Shown here in pieces: positions 35,666 to 46,136 of a stretch of DNA of 64,000 nucleotides. The number at the start of each line of letters is the position of its first letter. Position 1 is the first letter of the stretch. The notes beneath the pieces were generated by a model. The model was not told the DNA's origin, did no database searches, and saw only the letters and a list, made by a program, of their open reading frames with translations. The position numbers and the translations under genes were made by a program. Source of the DNA: Dehalobacterium formicoaceticum (GTDB lineage: Bacteria; Bacillota; Dehalobacteriia; Dehalobacteriales; Dehalobacteriaceae); NCBI RefSeq assembly GCF_002224645.1, contig NZ_CP022121.1:2882501-2946500 (forward strand), read 5' to 3'.

Positions 35666-36688
35666 CTATTCAACATGAGAGACATATGCGCCATAGCCTT
35701 CCTTTTCCATTTCCTTTAAAGGAATAAAACGCAGGGCAGCACTATTGATACAATATCGCAAACCCCCTCTTTCCTTCGGCCCGTCAGGAAAGACATGGCC
35801 TAAATGAGAATCCCCAACCGTGCTTCGTACTTCCACCCTGCTCATACCATACTTAAGATCAGCCACCTCTTTTAACACCTTTTCATCCACTGGGCGGGTA
35901 AAGCTGGGCCATCCACAGCCGGAATCAAATTTATCCGCGGATAGAAAGAGAGGCGCTCCGGTCACAATATCCACATAGATCCCCGGTTCATGATGGTTCC
36001 AAAACTCATTTTGGAAGGGCGGCTCCGTATGACTTTCCTGGGTCACCCGAAATTGTATCGGGGAAAGATTCTTTTTCAATTCCGCGAGCTCAGGCTTACG
36101 ATACCGGGATGTATCTGTTTCTGCTATCGGCTGATGCAAAGTGGCAAAGCTGATATGGCAATATCCCCCTGGATTCTTCTCTAAGTATTGTTGGTGATAT
36201 TCTTCTGCCGGGTAATAGTTCTCTAATTTTTCGATCACGGTGGCAATAGGCGCCTGATATTTTCTTTTCTGAGCAGCTAAAGCTTCTTCCAGCACCGGAC
36301 GATCCTCTTCCTTCTGATAATAGATGGCGGTGCGGTACTGAGTCCCCACATCGGGACCCTGGCGGTTGAAGGTGGTGGGATCAATAATGAGAAAAAAGTG
36401 GTGCAGCAAGGTTTTCAAACTGACCCGTTCCGGATCATACCTGAGATGCACCGTCTCGGCATGGCCGCTGGATGATAAATCATAATATGAGGGATTTTCC
36501 GTTTTCCCGTTGGCATAGCCCACGGAAGTTTCCGCCACTCCGTAAATCCGGGCAAAATAGGCCTCTACTCCCCAAAAGCATCCCCCGGCAAACCAGATAT
36601 CCTTAAGGGCAGTCGGATCAAAGTCAACCCCCAGGTTGGGATTATCAGGCATATGTGATCGACGCAAATTTCCAGGATCATGGTTCAT
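35666..36688 (-). CDS. msrAB: peptide methionine sulfoxide reductase MsrA-MsrB fusion
   Basis: Bifunctional repair enzyme reducing both S- and R-methionine sulfoxide, 340 residues. The MsrA domain comes first with the catalytic Cys37 in [12 protein letters not shown], and Tyr/Glu residues in the following segments. The MsrB domain (about 200-340) has [18 protein letters not shown] and the catalytic Cys313 in [11 protein letters not shown]. The zinc-binding CxxC pairs of many MsrB proteins are missing. Start ATG at 36688 with AAAGGTGG 8 nt upstream. No signal peptide, so it acts in the cytoplasm. Confidence 0.96.
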   Translation of the reverse strand: MNHDPGNLRRSHMPDNPNLGVDFDPTALKDIWFAGGCFWGVEAYFARIYGVAETSVGYANGKTENPSYYDLSSSGHAETVHLRYDPERVSLKTLLHHFFLIIDPTTFNRQGPDVGTQYRTAIYYQKEEDRPVLEEALAAQKRKYQAPIATVIEKLENYYPAEEYHQQYLEKNPGGYCHISFATLHQPIAETDTSRYRKPELAELKKNLSPIQFRVTQESHTEPPFQNEFWNHHEPGIYVDIVTGAPLFLSADKFDSGCGWPSFTRPVDEKVLKEVADLKYGMSRVEVRSTVGDSHLGHVFPDGPKERGGLRYCINSAALRFIPLKEMEKEGYGAYVSHVE

Positions 36689-36710
36689 CTTTTTACCACC
36701 TTTCTCATTT

Positions 36711-36753
36711 AAAAACACTTTCCATCTCATATTAGCTGAGATGAAAAGTGTTG
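36711..36753 (-). terminator. terminator after dehydratase activase-like gene
   Basis: AACACTTTTCATCTC and GAGATGGAAAGTGTT form a long stem around AGCTAATAT, followed by TTTTTAAA on the minus strand. Confidence 0.85.
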
Positions 36754-36767
36754 TCAAATTCACCTTT

Positions 36768-39700
36768 TTAACTTCTGGTAAAGCTTACCAGGCTGGAGTT
36801 CGGCTGATACAAATCCTGGTCGAAATCCTTTCGTTCCAAAAGGCTCTTTTCCTTTTCTTTGGAGAGATTTTCAAAGGCGGTGGCAATCATCAGCTTAATC
36901 CGATTCAGTTGGTTCACTTCGCTGGCCCCGGGGTCATAATCAATGGCCACAATATTGGTACCGGGATAGACCCGTTTCAATTCCTTAATCATGCCTTTTC
37001 CCGTTACATGATTGGGGAGACAGGCAAAGGGCTGCATGCAGATAATGTTCTTCACCCCGTTATGAATCAGCTCTACCATTTCACCGGTCAAAAACCAGCC
37101 TTCTCCCGTATGATGTCCTAATGACACTACAGGAGCAGCTCCTTCAGCCAAATCATAAATATTGGCCGGAGTATAAAACTTATCACTTTGGGCTAATGCT
37201 TCAATATAATGGCGTTGATAACGTTCAATGATTTTAATCACGCCCGCGCCTACGATTTGAGAAAGCTTACTCCCTGCTAAATATTTATAGTTATACTCCT
37301 TATCGTATAGACAATAAAGCAGGAAATCCATCAGGCTGGGCATCACCGCTTCCCCACCTTCGTTTTCAACTACCTGAACCACCTCATTATTGGCGGTGGG
37401 ATGAAACTTGACGAGAATTTCTCCTACCAGGCCAACCTTCGGCTTTTGCTCATTGGTAATTTCCAGGTTATCAAACTCTTGCACAATCTGCCAGATGTTT
37501 TCTTTAAAGATGTTTTTATCCTTGGAGGCAAGAGATGCTTTGCAAAGGGTGACCCATTTATCATAAAGCTGATTGGCAGAGCCTTTAATGCGCTCATAAG
37601 GACGGACCCGGTATAAAACATTCATCAACAGATCCCCGTAAACAATGGCCATCATGGCTTTGTCCAAGAGAGGCCAGGTATACTTCCAACCCGGGTTTTT
37701 CTCCATACCGTTGGGATTGACAGAAATTACGGGAATCTCCGGGAAACCTGCATCCCGTAAAGCCTTTCTTAAAAGACTGATATAATTGGTTGCCCGACAG
37801 CCGCCACCGGTTTGAGACATGACCACAGAAGTGTTATTTAAATCATACTCTCCGGATTTTAGTGCTTCAATTAATTGGCCGATCACGATTATCGTCGGAT
37901 AACAGGCATCGTTATTGACATACTTTAAACCTTCATCAATGGCTTTATGGTCAATGGAGGGGAGCACTACCAAATTGTATCCGTTCAAACGAAAAGCTTC
38001 CTCCAAAAATTGAAAATGAATGGGGGACATTTCCGGACACAATATCGTATGGTTTTTCTTCATCTCCTCAGTAAAAGGATTTGGTCGATACTTATTATCT
38101 ACTGCTTTTAATTGATAACCGTTTTGCTCCCGTTCCGCCATAGCTGCTTTTAGGGAGCGGATGCGAATGCGGGCAGCCCCCAGATTATTCCCCTCATCGA
38201 TCTTTAATGTGGTGTAAATTTTAGAGTTTCCTTGTAGAATTTCCTGAACCTGGTCCGTGGTTACCGCATCTAATCCGCAGCCGAAGGAATTTAACTGTAC
38301 CAATTCCAAATCAGTTTGCTGGGCTACAAAGCCGGCCACCCGGTACATCCGAGAATGATAGACCCATTGATCCACCACCCGGAGAGGACGTTCCACATGG
38401 CCTAAATGGGCCAGAGAATCCTCGGTAAAAACCGCCAGCCCCAAGGAATTGATCATTTCCGGGATGCCGTGATGAATCTGGGGATCCAAATGATAAGGCC
38501 GTCCCGCCAGGACAATACCCTTTACCCCCTTTTCCCGGATGGAAGAAAGGGCTTCCTCCCCAGCCTGTTCAATCTCATTTTTAAAGGAATTTTGTTCCCG
38601 GAAAGCCTTTTGCACTGCTGCCTTGACTTCCCTTTTGGTCACGTGGAAAGGCGCTAATTCCTCATAGAGACGGGTGATCAAGCGTTTCTCATGGGCAAAG
38701 GGTAAAAAGGGCTTCAGATAGCGGATCCCTTTTTCCCGCAGCACATCAACATTATTTTTAATCACCTCGGGATAGGAAATCACTATAGGACAATTGAAAT
38801 GGTTGGGAGCTCCTTCATCTTCCTTTCTTTCATGGGTGATACAGGGGTAAAATATAAAGTCCAACCCCTTTTCCACCAGGTCCATCACATGACCGTGCAC
38901 CAGTTTTCCCGGATAGCAAACGGATTCCGAAGGGATAGTTTCAATCCCTTTCTCGTAAATCTTATTGGAGGAGCGATCGGAAAGTACCACCTGAAAACCC
39001 AGATCAGTAAAGAAAGTAAACCAAAAAGGATAATTCTCATAGATATTGAGAACCCGGGGTAAACCCACCCGACCTCGTTTTGCTTCTTCTTCTTTTAATG
39101 GCTGATAGCTAAAAAGACGCTCATATTTATACTGAAAAAGATTGGGTATGCTGCTTTCGGTTTTGGCGGCACCGCTTCCCTTTTCACACCGGTTTCCGGA
39201 AATGAACTTTGTGCCGTCTCCGAACTTATTAATGGTCAAAAGGCAACGGTTAGCACAGCGGCCGCACCTGGCGGCGGAAGTATCCAACCGGAAAGATTCC
39301 AGTTCCTCTGCACCTAACAACCGGGTATGAACCTCTGGTATATATCGTTCCCGGGCGATTAAGGCAGCGCCAAAAGCACCCATAATGCCGGCAATATCAG
39401 GACGCACTGCTTCCCGCTCCGAAAGGAGCTCAAAACTCCTTAAAACGGCATCGTTATAAAAGGTACCGCCCTGGACAACTATTTTCTCACCCAGTTCCTG
39501 AGGATTTCTCACCTTGATGACTTTAAATAAAGCGTTTTTAATCACCGAATAGGATAAACCGGCAGAGATATCGGCAACAGTTGCCCCTTCCTTTTGGGCT
39601 TGTTTAACCCGGGAATTCATAAAAACAGTACACCGGGAACCTAAATCCACCGGTTTTTCAGCTCCTAAAGCTTCCTGAGCAAATTTTTCAATTCCCATAT

Positions 39701-41081
39701 CCAGGGAATTAGCAAAGGTATCTAAAAAGGAACCGCAGCCTGAAGAACAGGCCTCATTTAGTAAAATACTATCGATGATCCCTTCTTTGATTTTGAGGCA
39801 TTTCATATCCTGACCGCCGATATCCAGGACAAAATCTACTCCGGGGCAGAAAAAGTCTGCCGCCTTATAGTGGGCGATGGTTTCAATTTCCCCGATATCA
39901 ATATTCAGGGCACTTTTCAATAGACCTTCCCCGTACCCGGTAACGGCACTATGAACAATTCGGGCTCCAGTAGGTAACTGGCGGTACATCTCCTTCAATA
40001 CCTTAATGGTGGATTTAATGGGACTCCCCTCATTACTGCCATAATACGTATAGAGAAGAGCACCCTGATCATCTGTCAAAGCAACCTTAGTTGTAGTGGA
40101 TCCGGCATCAATCCCCAGAAAGCAATCGCCCTGGTATGTGGTTAAGTCATTTCTGGGGACGGCAGTCTGACTATGGCGTGCTTTAAAAGATGCGTAATCA
40201 TCCCGGGAGGCAAAAAGAGGTGCTAATTTATTGGTTTCAAGCAGGGAAACCTGCTCCAGAGCTTCCAGTCTCTTAATTAGAGTCTGAAATGAGATGGGCT
40301 CCTCTTCGATCGAAGACAAAGCCGCCCCCAAGGCAACAAACAACTGGGAATTATCGGGAAAAATGACCTGTTCCGGCTTTAACTGCAGGGTTTCGATGAA
40401 GCGGTTTCTCAGCTCTGAAAGAAAATAGAGGGGTCCTCCCAAAAAAGCGACGTTTCCTTTAATCGGACGACCGCAGGCCAATCCGCTGATAGTTTGAATT
40501 ACTACCGATTGTAATATGGAGACAGCGATATCTTCCTTGGCTACCCCCTCATTTAAGAGCGGTTGGACGTCGGTCTTGGCAAACACGCCGCACCGGGCGG
40601 CAATCGGGTAAATGGTCTGGGCATTTTTTGCCAGTTCATTTAAGCCCGCGGCATCTACATGCAAAAGAGAGGCCATTTGATCAATGAAAGAACCGGTACC
40701 CCCGGCGCAAGTTCCGTTCATGCGCTGATCGATCCCATTATGAAAGTAAGTGATTTTGGCATCCTCTCCTCCCAGTTCAATCGCCACATCTGTTTGAGGA
40801 AAATAAGTCCTGATAGCCTTGGTGGAGGCGATTACTTCTTGAGTAAAAGGTACTCCAATGCTCTGGGCCAGTCCCATCCCCCCTGACCCTGTAATGACAA
40901 GAGTAAAATGGGCATGCTGAATTACATGGTAAGCATCCTTTAAGATCTCCTCCAGCTTTTTTTTAATATCAGCATAATGTCTTTCATATCTGCTAAAAAT
41001 CACCTTATTATTACTATTCAAGATCACCATCTTCACTGTTGTCGATCCAATGTCAACTCCAACATGAAACATACTCCCCAT
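36768..41081 (-). CDS. giant acyl-CoA dehydratase activase-like protein (BadF/BadG + DUF2229)
   Basis: Protein of 1437 residues belonging to the large activator-related family of 2-hydroxyacyl-CoA dehydratases. Two ASKHA ATPase modules lie in tandem: the first with [11 protein letters not shown] near residue 9 and Cys125/Cys164 for a 4Fe-4S cluster ([15 protein letters not shown]), the second with [13 protein letters not shown] near 323 and Cys445/Cys449 (NEACSSGCG). A cysteine motif [11 protein letters not shown] follows near 650, then the DUF2229 region ([14 protein letters not shown]) and a dehydratase-like C-terminal half ([25 protein letters not shown]). Known activators use ATP to fire an electron into the dehydratase; this family is thought to be related but is mostly uncharacterised. 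Start ATG at 41081 with GAGAGG 7-10 nt upstream. No HgdAB genes are nearby. Confidence 0.85.
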   Translation of the reverse strand: MGSMFHVGVDIGSTTVKMVILNSNNKVIFSRYERHYADIKKKLEEILKDAYHVIQHAHFTLVITGSGGMGLAQSIGVPFTQEVIASTKAIRTYFPQTDVAIELGGEDAKITYFHNGIDQRMNGTCAGGTGSFIDQMASLLHVDAAGLNELAKNAQTIYPIAARCGVFAKTDVQPLLNEGVAKEDIAVSILQSVVIQTISGLACGRPIKGNVAFLGGPLYFLSELRNRFIETLQLKPEQVIFPDNSQLFVALGAALSSIEEEPISFQTLIKRLEALEQVSLLETNKLAPLFASRDDYASFKARHSQTAVPRNDLTTYQGDCFLGIDAGSTTTKVALTDDQGALLYTYYGSNEGSPIKSTIKVLKEMYRQLPTGARIVHSAVTGYGEGLLKSALNIDIGEIETIAHYKAADFFCPGVDFVLDIGGQDMKCLKIKEGIIDSILLNEACSSGCGSFLDTFANSLDMGIEKFAQEALGAEKPVDLGSRCTVFMNSRVKQAQKEGATVADISAGLSYSVIKNALFKVIKVRNPQELGEKIVVQGGTFYNDAVLRSFELLSEREAVRPDIAGIMGAFGAALIARERYIPEVHTRLLGAEELESFRLDTSAARCGRCANRCLLTINKFGDGTKFISGNRCEKGSGAAKTESSIPNLFQYKYERLFSYQPLKEEEAKRGRVGLPRVLNIYENYPFWFTFFTDLGFQVVLSDRSSNKIYEKGIETIPSESVCYPGKLVHGHVMDLVEKGLDFIFYPCITHERKEDEGAPNHFNCPIVISYPEVIKNNVDVLREKGIRYLKPFLPFAHEKRLITRLYEELAPFHVTKREVKAAVQKAFREQNSFKNEIEQAGEEALSSIREKGVKGIVLAGRPYHLDPQIHHGIPEMINSLGLAVFTEDSLAHLGHVERPLRVVDQWVYHSRMYRVAGFVAQQTDLELVQLNSFGCGLDAVTTDQVQEILQGNSKIYTTLKIDEGNNLGAARIRIRSLKAAMAEREQNGYQLKAVDNKYRPNPFTEEMKKNHTILCPEMSPIHFQFLEEAFRLNGYNLVVLPSIDHKAIDEGLKYVNNDACYPTIIVIGQLIEALKSGEYDLNNTSVVMSQTGGGCRATNYISLLRKALRDAGFPEIPVISVNPNGMEKNPGWKYTWPLLDKAMMAIVYGDLLMNVLYRVRPYERIKGSANQLYDKWVTLCKASLASKDKNIFKENIWQIVQEFDNLEITNEQKPKVGLVGEILVKFHPTANNEVVQVVENEGGEAVMPSLMDFLLYCLYDKEYNYKYLAGSKLSQIVGAGVIKIIERYQRHYIEALAQSDKFYTPANIYDLAEGAAPVVSLGHHTGEGWFLTGEMVELIHNGVKNIICMQPFACLPNHVTGKGMIKELKRVYPGTNIVAIDYDPGASEVNQLNRIKLMIATAFENLSKEKEKSLLERKDFDQDLYQPNSSLVSFTRS

Positions 41082-41293
41082 GGGATCACCTCTCCTAGTA
41101 TCTCTCTCTACGTAATTGAAGTTACTAAACAACTTTCTCAAATATCTTTTTTAATATCTTATCTTAACTTAAGATATTAATAATCCTGATAATTTGTACT
41201 TTTTGTTCTTAATTATATATATCTCTATTATACGGTATAATCATTTTTTTCGCCAGCAACTATCATTAACAGGGATTAAATACCTTCAATTAA

Positions 41294-41337
41294 CAAAAAA
41301 TTCATAGTAGCTTTGATCTCCAGTCAAAGCTATGAAA
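41294..41337 (-). terminator. terminator of GGDEF/HD-GYP gene
   Basis: TTCATAGCTTTGA and TCAAAGCTACTATGAA pair with a 2-nt bulge, followed by TTTTTTG on the minus strand. The remainder of the gap (41082-41421) shows no gene. Confidence 0.8.
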
Positions 41338-41421
41338 TAAAATTCATCCTGGTTTAGTCCTCTAAGATAATTTATTCCGGCAACAGCTGATTGATAACCT
41401 TTAACCTGAACTCTTACCAAG

Positions 41422-41621
41422 TCATTGAGGGAAATTTGCCTCTTTCATCATCTGGATAAATTCCTTTAAAATCCATGGATCATAATAGGTTCCGCTGTAA
41501 CCTGCCAAATCTTCCAGGGCTGCCTCTATAGACATGGCGCATTGGTACGCCCTGTTGGTGGTCATGGCATCATAACTGTCCACAATGCGTAAAATGCGCG
41601 CCCCCAAGGGAATTTCCTCAC
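41422..41621 (-). pseudogene. C-terminal piece of IS-split HD-GYP protein
   Basis: About 64 codons reading EEIPLGARILRIVDSYDAM then TTNRAYQ, the standard end of an HD-GYP domain (conserved DxYDAMTxxRxY). It continues in frame from the codon interrupted at 44294 when the IS21 element and one copy of the 6-bp duplication are removed. It lacks a start of its own. Confidence 0.93.
41616..41621. repeat. left target-site duplication of IS21 element
   Basis: CCTCAC here equals 44294-44299 and flanks the element directly. Confidence 0.92.
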
Positions 41622-41825
41622 TGTATTTGTCAACTTAAAATTAGGCCATATAGTCATTTAATTTTCGGCCACTAAGAAAAAAAAATTTAGTCGTTTCATA
41701 AGCATATTTAGTTTTCAAAGAGCATTGTTTCACGATGAATGCTAACGCGCTATCGCTTGTTACATCCTGTATAAATGTTTATCAAAAACATGATAAACCT
41801 TTATACAGGGTTATTGTTTTTTTCT

Positions 41826-42605
41826 TCATGCCAGTTGCTGTTGTTGTAACCACTCCTTCGTTTCTTTCATGCGGTACGAGTTTCCATTCATGTTGACGAT
41901 GTATGACTGATGCGTCAACCGGTCAATCATGGCCGCCGTCATCACGGGATCCTGAAAAATTTCACCCCATCGTTCGAAGGATAAGTTGGTTGTGATGATT
42001 GTCGATTTGCGACCAGCCCTCAGCGACAAATGGGTAAACAATAATTCAGATCCTTCCTTATCAAAAGATATATAACCCATTTCATCGGCAATAACCAAAT
42101 CATATTTTTCAAAGCGGTTCTGGAAGGCTCGAAGAGTTTGCTCTGCTCGGCATTCTTTAATCCGGTTAATGAGGAGGGGAACAGTTGTAAACCATACTTT
42201 ATATCCCTCCAGGCAGGCCTTTAAGCCTAGCCCAATACTCACATGCGTCTTGCCTGTTCCCGGGTTCCCCGCCAGAATAATGTTGCGCCCCTCCTGAATA
42301 AACTCTAATGTTTTCAGCTGCTTTAACTTCTTTTGGGCATCATCTGGCAAATCCGCGATGACCAAATCTTCAAGGTACTTTTTATGTGTAAATTCAGCCA
42401 GACGAATGCGATTATGCCGCGAGGCTTCCCGACGAGCATCACATTCCTTCTCCAGTAACTGCGCCAGAAATGCTTCATAACTGGCATCCTGCTGCGTTGA
42501 CTCCCGAACTTGCTCATCCAAATGCTTACGAATCATAGGGAGTCTCAGTTCTTTGCTATATTCCAATATCGCTTCCTTAAACGCCTTGCGCGGCGCGTTA
42601 CTCAT
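41826..42605 (-). CDS. istB: IS21 helper ATPase IstB
   Basis: AAA+ ATPase of 259 residues that loads target DNA for the IstA transposase. Walker A is AGNPGTGKTHVSIG near residue 112, Walker B LVIADEMGYIS near 170, and the sensor region ITTNLSFERWGEIF near 207. The DnaC-like fold with an N-terminal helical region is standard. Its ATG overlaps the istA stop (ATGA) with AAAGGAGG 7 nt upstream, so translation is coupled. Confidence 0.97.
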   Translation of the reverse strand: MSNAPRKAFKEAILEYSKELRLPMIRKHLDEQVRESTQQDASYEAFLAQLLEKECDARREASRHNRIRLAEFTHKKYLEDLVIADLPDDAQKKLKQLKTLEFIQEGRNIILAGNPGTGKTHVSIGLGLKACLEGYKVWFTTVPLLINRIKECRAEQTLRAFQNRFEKYDLVIADEMGYISFDKEGSELLFTHLSLRAGRKSTIITTNLSFERWGEIFQDPVMTAAMIDRLTHQSYIVNMNGNSYRMKETKEWLQQQQLA

Positions 42606-44182
42606 GCAACGTCCTCCTTTGCTTTTGGTGTATGGGTATCAAACATGTCATCGTACATGCGAAGCTGCTGTGCTGACCGCTCTACAATCTCTTTTCCCGT
42701 TTTCGAGAGATTTGGTTGAACAACAGGCATCGCGTCACGATTCCTAGCACAAAGCACTTTAATTTTATCCGTAGTCACTTGAGCCGGATGAATTTTCTCC
42801 AGCTCCCGAATAGCTTGCTCGACTTCCGCAAATGGGACATCGTCTCGAATATATTGCAATAGCTGTATAAATTCCTTGTCTTGTTTGGTATAATATGTTT
42901 CGTATATTTCTTTTATCCTTTTAGGAGCCTGCTGCCATGCCGCACTACCGGCAAATGCACCAGGTTTTTTCCTTAGCGTATCCAAATAATGATTCAGATC
43001 AAGCCGCCACTCGTGGTTGCCGGTTAATCGCACATGCTCCGCTACCAAGGATTCCTGATGGAAGCATCGCACCCGGGTCGCATATGCTTTAATCATGATC
43101 GATTCACCTACCAAATGATCCGGTACTGAGTAACGATTCTGATCAACGATGATGGTGGAATATTTGTTCACCCGTCCATAAATCACGCGAGCTGCATCAA
43201 ATGGTGGAAGGGTGGGCAGCAATGCGGGGCGCTCTTCTTCCAATCGTTCCTCCGCCGTCTGGCCGTTGTACTCATCATGGGACTTACGATTACGCTTAGT
43301 GCACACATCCTGCAAATATTGATTTGCCTCCTCCAGGGATTCAAATTCGTCCCGAAAAGCGAAGGCTTTTCGGCGAACGACCTCGACGCTTCGCTCCACA
43401 TGACCTTTTTCGTTGCCCTTGCGAATATTGCAAAACCGATACTGAAAACCATAGTAGAGCGACAATTGAAGCAATCCTTGCGTCGGCTCCTTCTCCGTTC
43501 CAATAAACCTTTTCACCGCGACTTTCATGTTATCGTACACCATGGTACGATACACTTGGCCGATATGCTGGAAAAACAGGGCGTGTGCTTCCTGAAAACA
43601 CTCTGTTGTTTGTTTGGTGAACAGATAAGCAAAGCGATAGTTCCCGTAAGCCGTTGTGAATACGGCCATCTGAAAAACTTGAAATTTTCCATTAATTTTT
43701 AGTTTAACCTCACCCCAATCAAATTCGCAAATGTCTCCAAGTTCATACAGAGCCTTAATAAACGCTTCCTTTGGTTTCCGTTCCAAGCTTCTAATGGTTC
43801 GAAGAACGGTACTGTAACTTAGTTGAGTACCCTCGGCTTCCAGTGCTTCAAAGATATCAATGGCTTTTTTTTGCTGCTTGTGCCGCCCCTGATTTCGCTT
43901 AGTTTCATTCTCGTCAAGATAGAACTGGATCCTGTTCACAACCTCGTCAGTCATTTTTCTTTTGGGTCGAATGCCCACAGTATACTTGGGGGCAGAAGTG
44001 AGGGTGTCGACTAGTGCCTGGATATCTGCCGACCCGCTCGACAATAATTGCTGTCTCCCTTCCTCATATTGTCCAATGTACTTTCCTACGGTGTCCCGAT
44101 TGATCCCTGTTATTTTCGCAATTTCCCGGCGCGATTTCCCTTCATGAATATGCATCATTAAAATTTGTTGCTTGATGTTCAT
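42602..44182 (-). CDS. istA: IS21 transposase IstA
   Basis: DDE transposase of 526 residues. An N-terminal helix-turn-helix (SRREIAKITGINRDTVGKYI) for end binding is followed by an RNase H-like integrase core: first Asp in CEFDWGEVKL, second in MVYDNMKVAV, Glu in KGNEKGHVERSVE. A C-terminal Mu-type beta-barrel domain (KYSTIIVDQNRYSVP) follows. Start ATG at 44182 with GGGAGAG 9 nt upstream. It appears intact. Confidence 0.97.
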   Translation of the reverse strand: MNIKQQILMMHIHEGKSRREIAKITGINRDTVGKYIGQYEEGRQQLLSSGSADIQALVDTLTSAPKYTVGIRPKRKMTDEVVNRIQFYLDENETKRNQGRHKQQKKAIDIFEALEAEGTQLSYSTVLRTIRSLERKPKEAFIKALYELGDICEFDWGEVKLKINGKFQVFQMAVFTTAYGNYRFAYLFTKQTTECFQEAHALFFQHIGQVYRTMVYDNMKVAVKRFIGTEKEPTQGLLQLSLYYGFQYRFCNIRKGNEKGHVERSVEVVRRKAFAFRDEFESLEEANQYLQDVCTKRNRKSHDEYNGQTAEERLEEERPALLPTLPPFDAARVIYGRVNKYSTIIVDQNRYSVPDHLVGESIMIKAYATRVRCFHQESLVAEHVRLTGNHEWRLDLNHYLDTLRKKPGAFAGSAAWQQAPKRIKEIYETYYTKQDKEFIQLLQYIRDDVPFAEVEQAIRELEKIHPAQVTTDKIKVLCARNRDAMPVVQPNLSKTGKEIVERSAQQLRMYDDMFDTHTPKAKEDVA

Positions 44183-44293
44183 TGTGATCATCTCTCCCAG
44201 CCCCTACCTGTTGAATTTCCTCTCAAGTAGGTTAATCTATTGTGGCCGGTTTTTCAATGACTACGGTGGCCTACTATTAGATTACCATAGACA

Positions 44294-44299
44294 CCTCAC
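44294..44299. repeat. right target-site duplication of IS21 element
   Basis: CCTCAC, identical to 41616-41621. Confidence 0.92.
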
Positions 44300-45740
44300 C
44301 TTTGATCCCTTCCGGATATCCTGTCCCATCAAAATTTTCATGGTGGTAACAAATAATATCCGCTAAAATATTCAAAGATTTAAGGGGTGCAATAATATCT
44401 GCCCCCCACCCGGGATGGAGACGAAACAATTCCCATTCCTTCTTGGTAAGCTTACCTTGTTTATTTAAAATTTCCCGGGGAATTTCCATCTTACCGATAT
44501 CGTGAAGTAAAGCCCCGGAGGTAATTTGCTGGATCAATAATCCCTCTAATTCCAGACGCAGAGCCAGTCTTTTGGCCAGATCCATGACTCGGAGAGAATG
44601 ACCATAAGTATAATCATCTTTGGCATTGATAATCATGGTAAAAGCGCTGATGGAATTAAAGAGTTCCTTTTCTTCATCCTTTAAGAATAAGGAGATTTGA
44701 TCAAAATCAGAGTAGTAGCTTTCGACCCGGTTTTTGCTGATAAATTTGGCTCGATACAAAGCTTCATCAGCCTTTTTGATTAGTTTTTCTCTATTAAGTG
44801 CATGGAGAGGGTAAGCTGCTACCCCAATAGAGATAGTCAGCCTTCCTTGGGGTAAGATCTCAGCTCCATAAAAAACATGATTTTGAATCTTTTGGTTCAG
44901 CTCTTCCCCTACAGCTTTTCCCTGTGCCAAATTAATTCCAGGTAAAATCACGGCAAATTCCTCACCGCCGTATCGGGCACAAAAGCCTCTTTCTCCGATG
45001 GTCTCCTGAAATATTTGGGCCAAATCGCAGAGAACCTTATCCCCTTCCTGATGTCCGTAAGCGTCATTATACTGTTTGAAATAATCAATATCCAGCATCA
45101 TTAAAGTTAGGCAGGAATCCTTTTTACTTGCTTTTTTGATTTCCTGCTTTAAAATACTTTGAAAACTGCGATGATTAAAAATATCCGTTAAACCGTCATG
45201 AGTGGCCAGACGTTCCAACTCATTGCGGTAAGCAAATTCATTTTCCGCCAGATTACCTAATAGCCAAGCCAGTAAAAAGATAACGCCGGCGAGGACAATA
45301 TCTATATCCAGTGTAATAAATTGGTGGGCATAACTGCTGGTAAACAAGGGCACGCACGAAACTAAGGCAAAGAAATAAGCAGTTCGCACTCCATACTTCA
45401 GGGCCATGGTAATGACCGGCATAAATAAAACGATTTTAAACAGGGACTCCTGCTCCTGGATTAAAAAATATCCCACCACTCCGATATAAAAGGTCATAAT
45501 GAGAAGATCCCAAAGAACAATGTAATGGGGCACTTTTAAATCTATCTTTTGGAGCAAAGGACAGAGGGTAAATAAGAACACAAATATGAAGAGATTTCCT
45601 TTATGAAATAATATATTATCGAAAGATAAATTAAACACTCTAAATAATAAAATTCCCGTCAATAAAAAAAAGAGAATTTGTGTTAAAATAATATATTTAT
45701 ATAAAAATTCATGATTTTTGATTTGGAAATATTTCATCAT
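44294..45740 (-). pseudogene. GGDEF/HD-GYP membrane protein, N-terminal part, split by IS21
   Basis: Predicted c-di-GMP enzyme carrying both a synthase and a hydrolase domain. Six transmembrane segments occupy about residues 15-180. The GGDEF domain (about 190-350) has the active signature GGEEF (RYGGEEFAVILPG). The HD-GYP domain (from about 375) shows HDIGKMEIP and HHENFDGTGYPEGIKGE, where the reading stops and runs into the IS for five codons. Removing the IS and one TSD restores a protein of about 545 residues with no frame change. The truncation removes only the last helix region, so partial activity cannot be excluded. Start uncertain: ATG pair at 45740 with a weak GGGAT upstream. Confidence 0.93.
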
Positions 45741-45828
45741 GCGATTATATCCCAACTTTCTTAAGTGATGAAATAAACAGCACAAATTAACCTTCCGTAT
45801 CGTAAAGAAAACTTGGTTACGCTACGCA

Positions 45829-45877
45829 AGCCGAAGGCTTAGGGGAAGCCTTCGGTGCACTTATACTTTTTGAAAGT
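45829..45877. repeat. hairpin plus TTTTTGAAAGTAC motif
   Basis: AGCCGAAGGCTT and AAGCCTTCGGT form an 11-bp stem around AGGGG, followed by CACTTATACTTTTTGAAAGTAC. The arrangement (hairpin, then TTATRCTTTYTGAAAGTACAAAA) parallels the element at 5374-5441 although the hairpin sequence differs. Confidence 0.5.
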
Positions 45878-45912
45878 ACAAAAAAAGGGGCGGCCTGGAG
45901 CGCCTCTTTTTA
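45878..45912 (-). terminator. terminator of agr-like cassette
   Basis: GAGGCG and CGCCCC pair around CTCCAGGC with a flanking AAAAA/TTTTTTT. It lies about 50 bp past the agrD stop. Confidence 0.8.
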
Positions 45913-45961
45913 TGATAAGGTATGGTTTCTCTTTTGCATCTATCATGATGATATTAGTCAT

Positions 45962-46084
45962 TTATTTCTGCAAGCTTTTCGGTACCTCCGGCTGATATCC
46001 CCAGAAAGCACATGCAAAAACAGAACTGGCACTGGCCAGAAGCATTAATAGGGAGGATAGGGCAATTAATAAAGTTTTCTTCAT
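45962..46084 (-). CDS. agrD: AgrD-like cyclic lactone autoinducer precursor
   Basis: A 40-residue precursor of a quorum-sensing cyclic peptide. It has a hydrophobic leader MKKTLLIALSSLLMLL followed by ASASSVFA, then the core CAFWG and the recognition tail YQPEVPKSLQK. The tail matches the clostridial AgrD consensus (C...[YF][EQ]PExPxxL). The Cys at residue 25 would form the thiolactone with the residue at 29 or 30. AgrB, encoded just upstream, would cut the tail and close the ring. The ATG has GGAGG about 10 nt upstream. Too short for most gene callers. The leader looks unusually like a Sec signal peptide (V-F-A before Cys). Confidence 0.88.
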   Translation of the reverse strand: MKKTLLIALSSLLMLLASASSVFACAFWGYQPEVPKSLQK

Positions 46085-46136
46085 ATTCTCCACCTCCATT
46101 CTCTTTAATCTGCCTGCTTTTAATTTCCTTTCTTGC

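Larger units (their letters stand above)
41622..44293 (-). mobile_element. complete IS21-family insertion sequence, 2672 bp
   Basis: The element begins TGT and ends ACA as in the IS21 family. The two ends are related over about 50 bp: TAGGCCA, TAGTCATT and CGGCCAC occur at the same distances (20, 29 and 44 bp) inside each end. It encodes istA and istB in the usual overlapping order and is flanked by the 6-bp direct repeat CCTCAC. Nothing inside looks damaged, so it may still be active. Its insertion disrupts a GGDEF/HD-GYP gene. Confidence 0.95.

Noticed and set aside
36636-37121. Plus-strand 161-codon frame across msrAB and the activase
   Set aside because: It is antisense to two well-supported genes and crosses their terminator.
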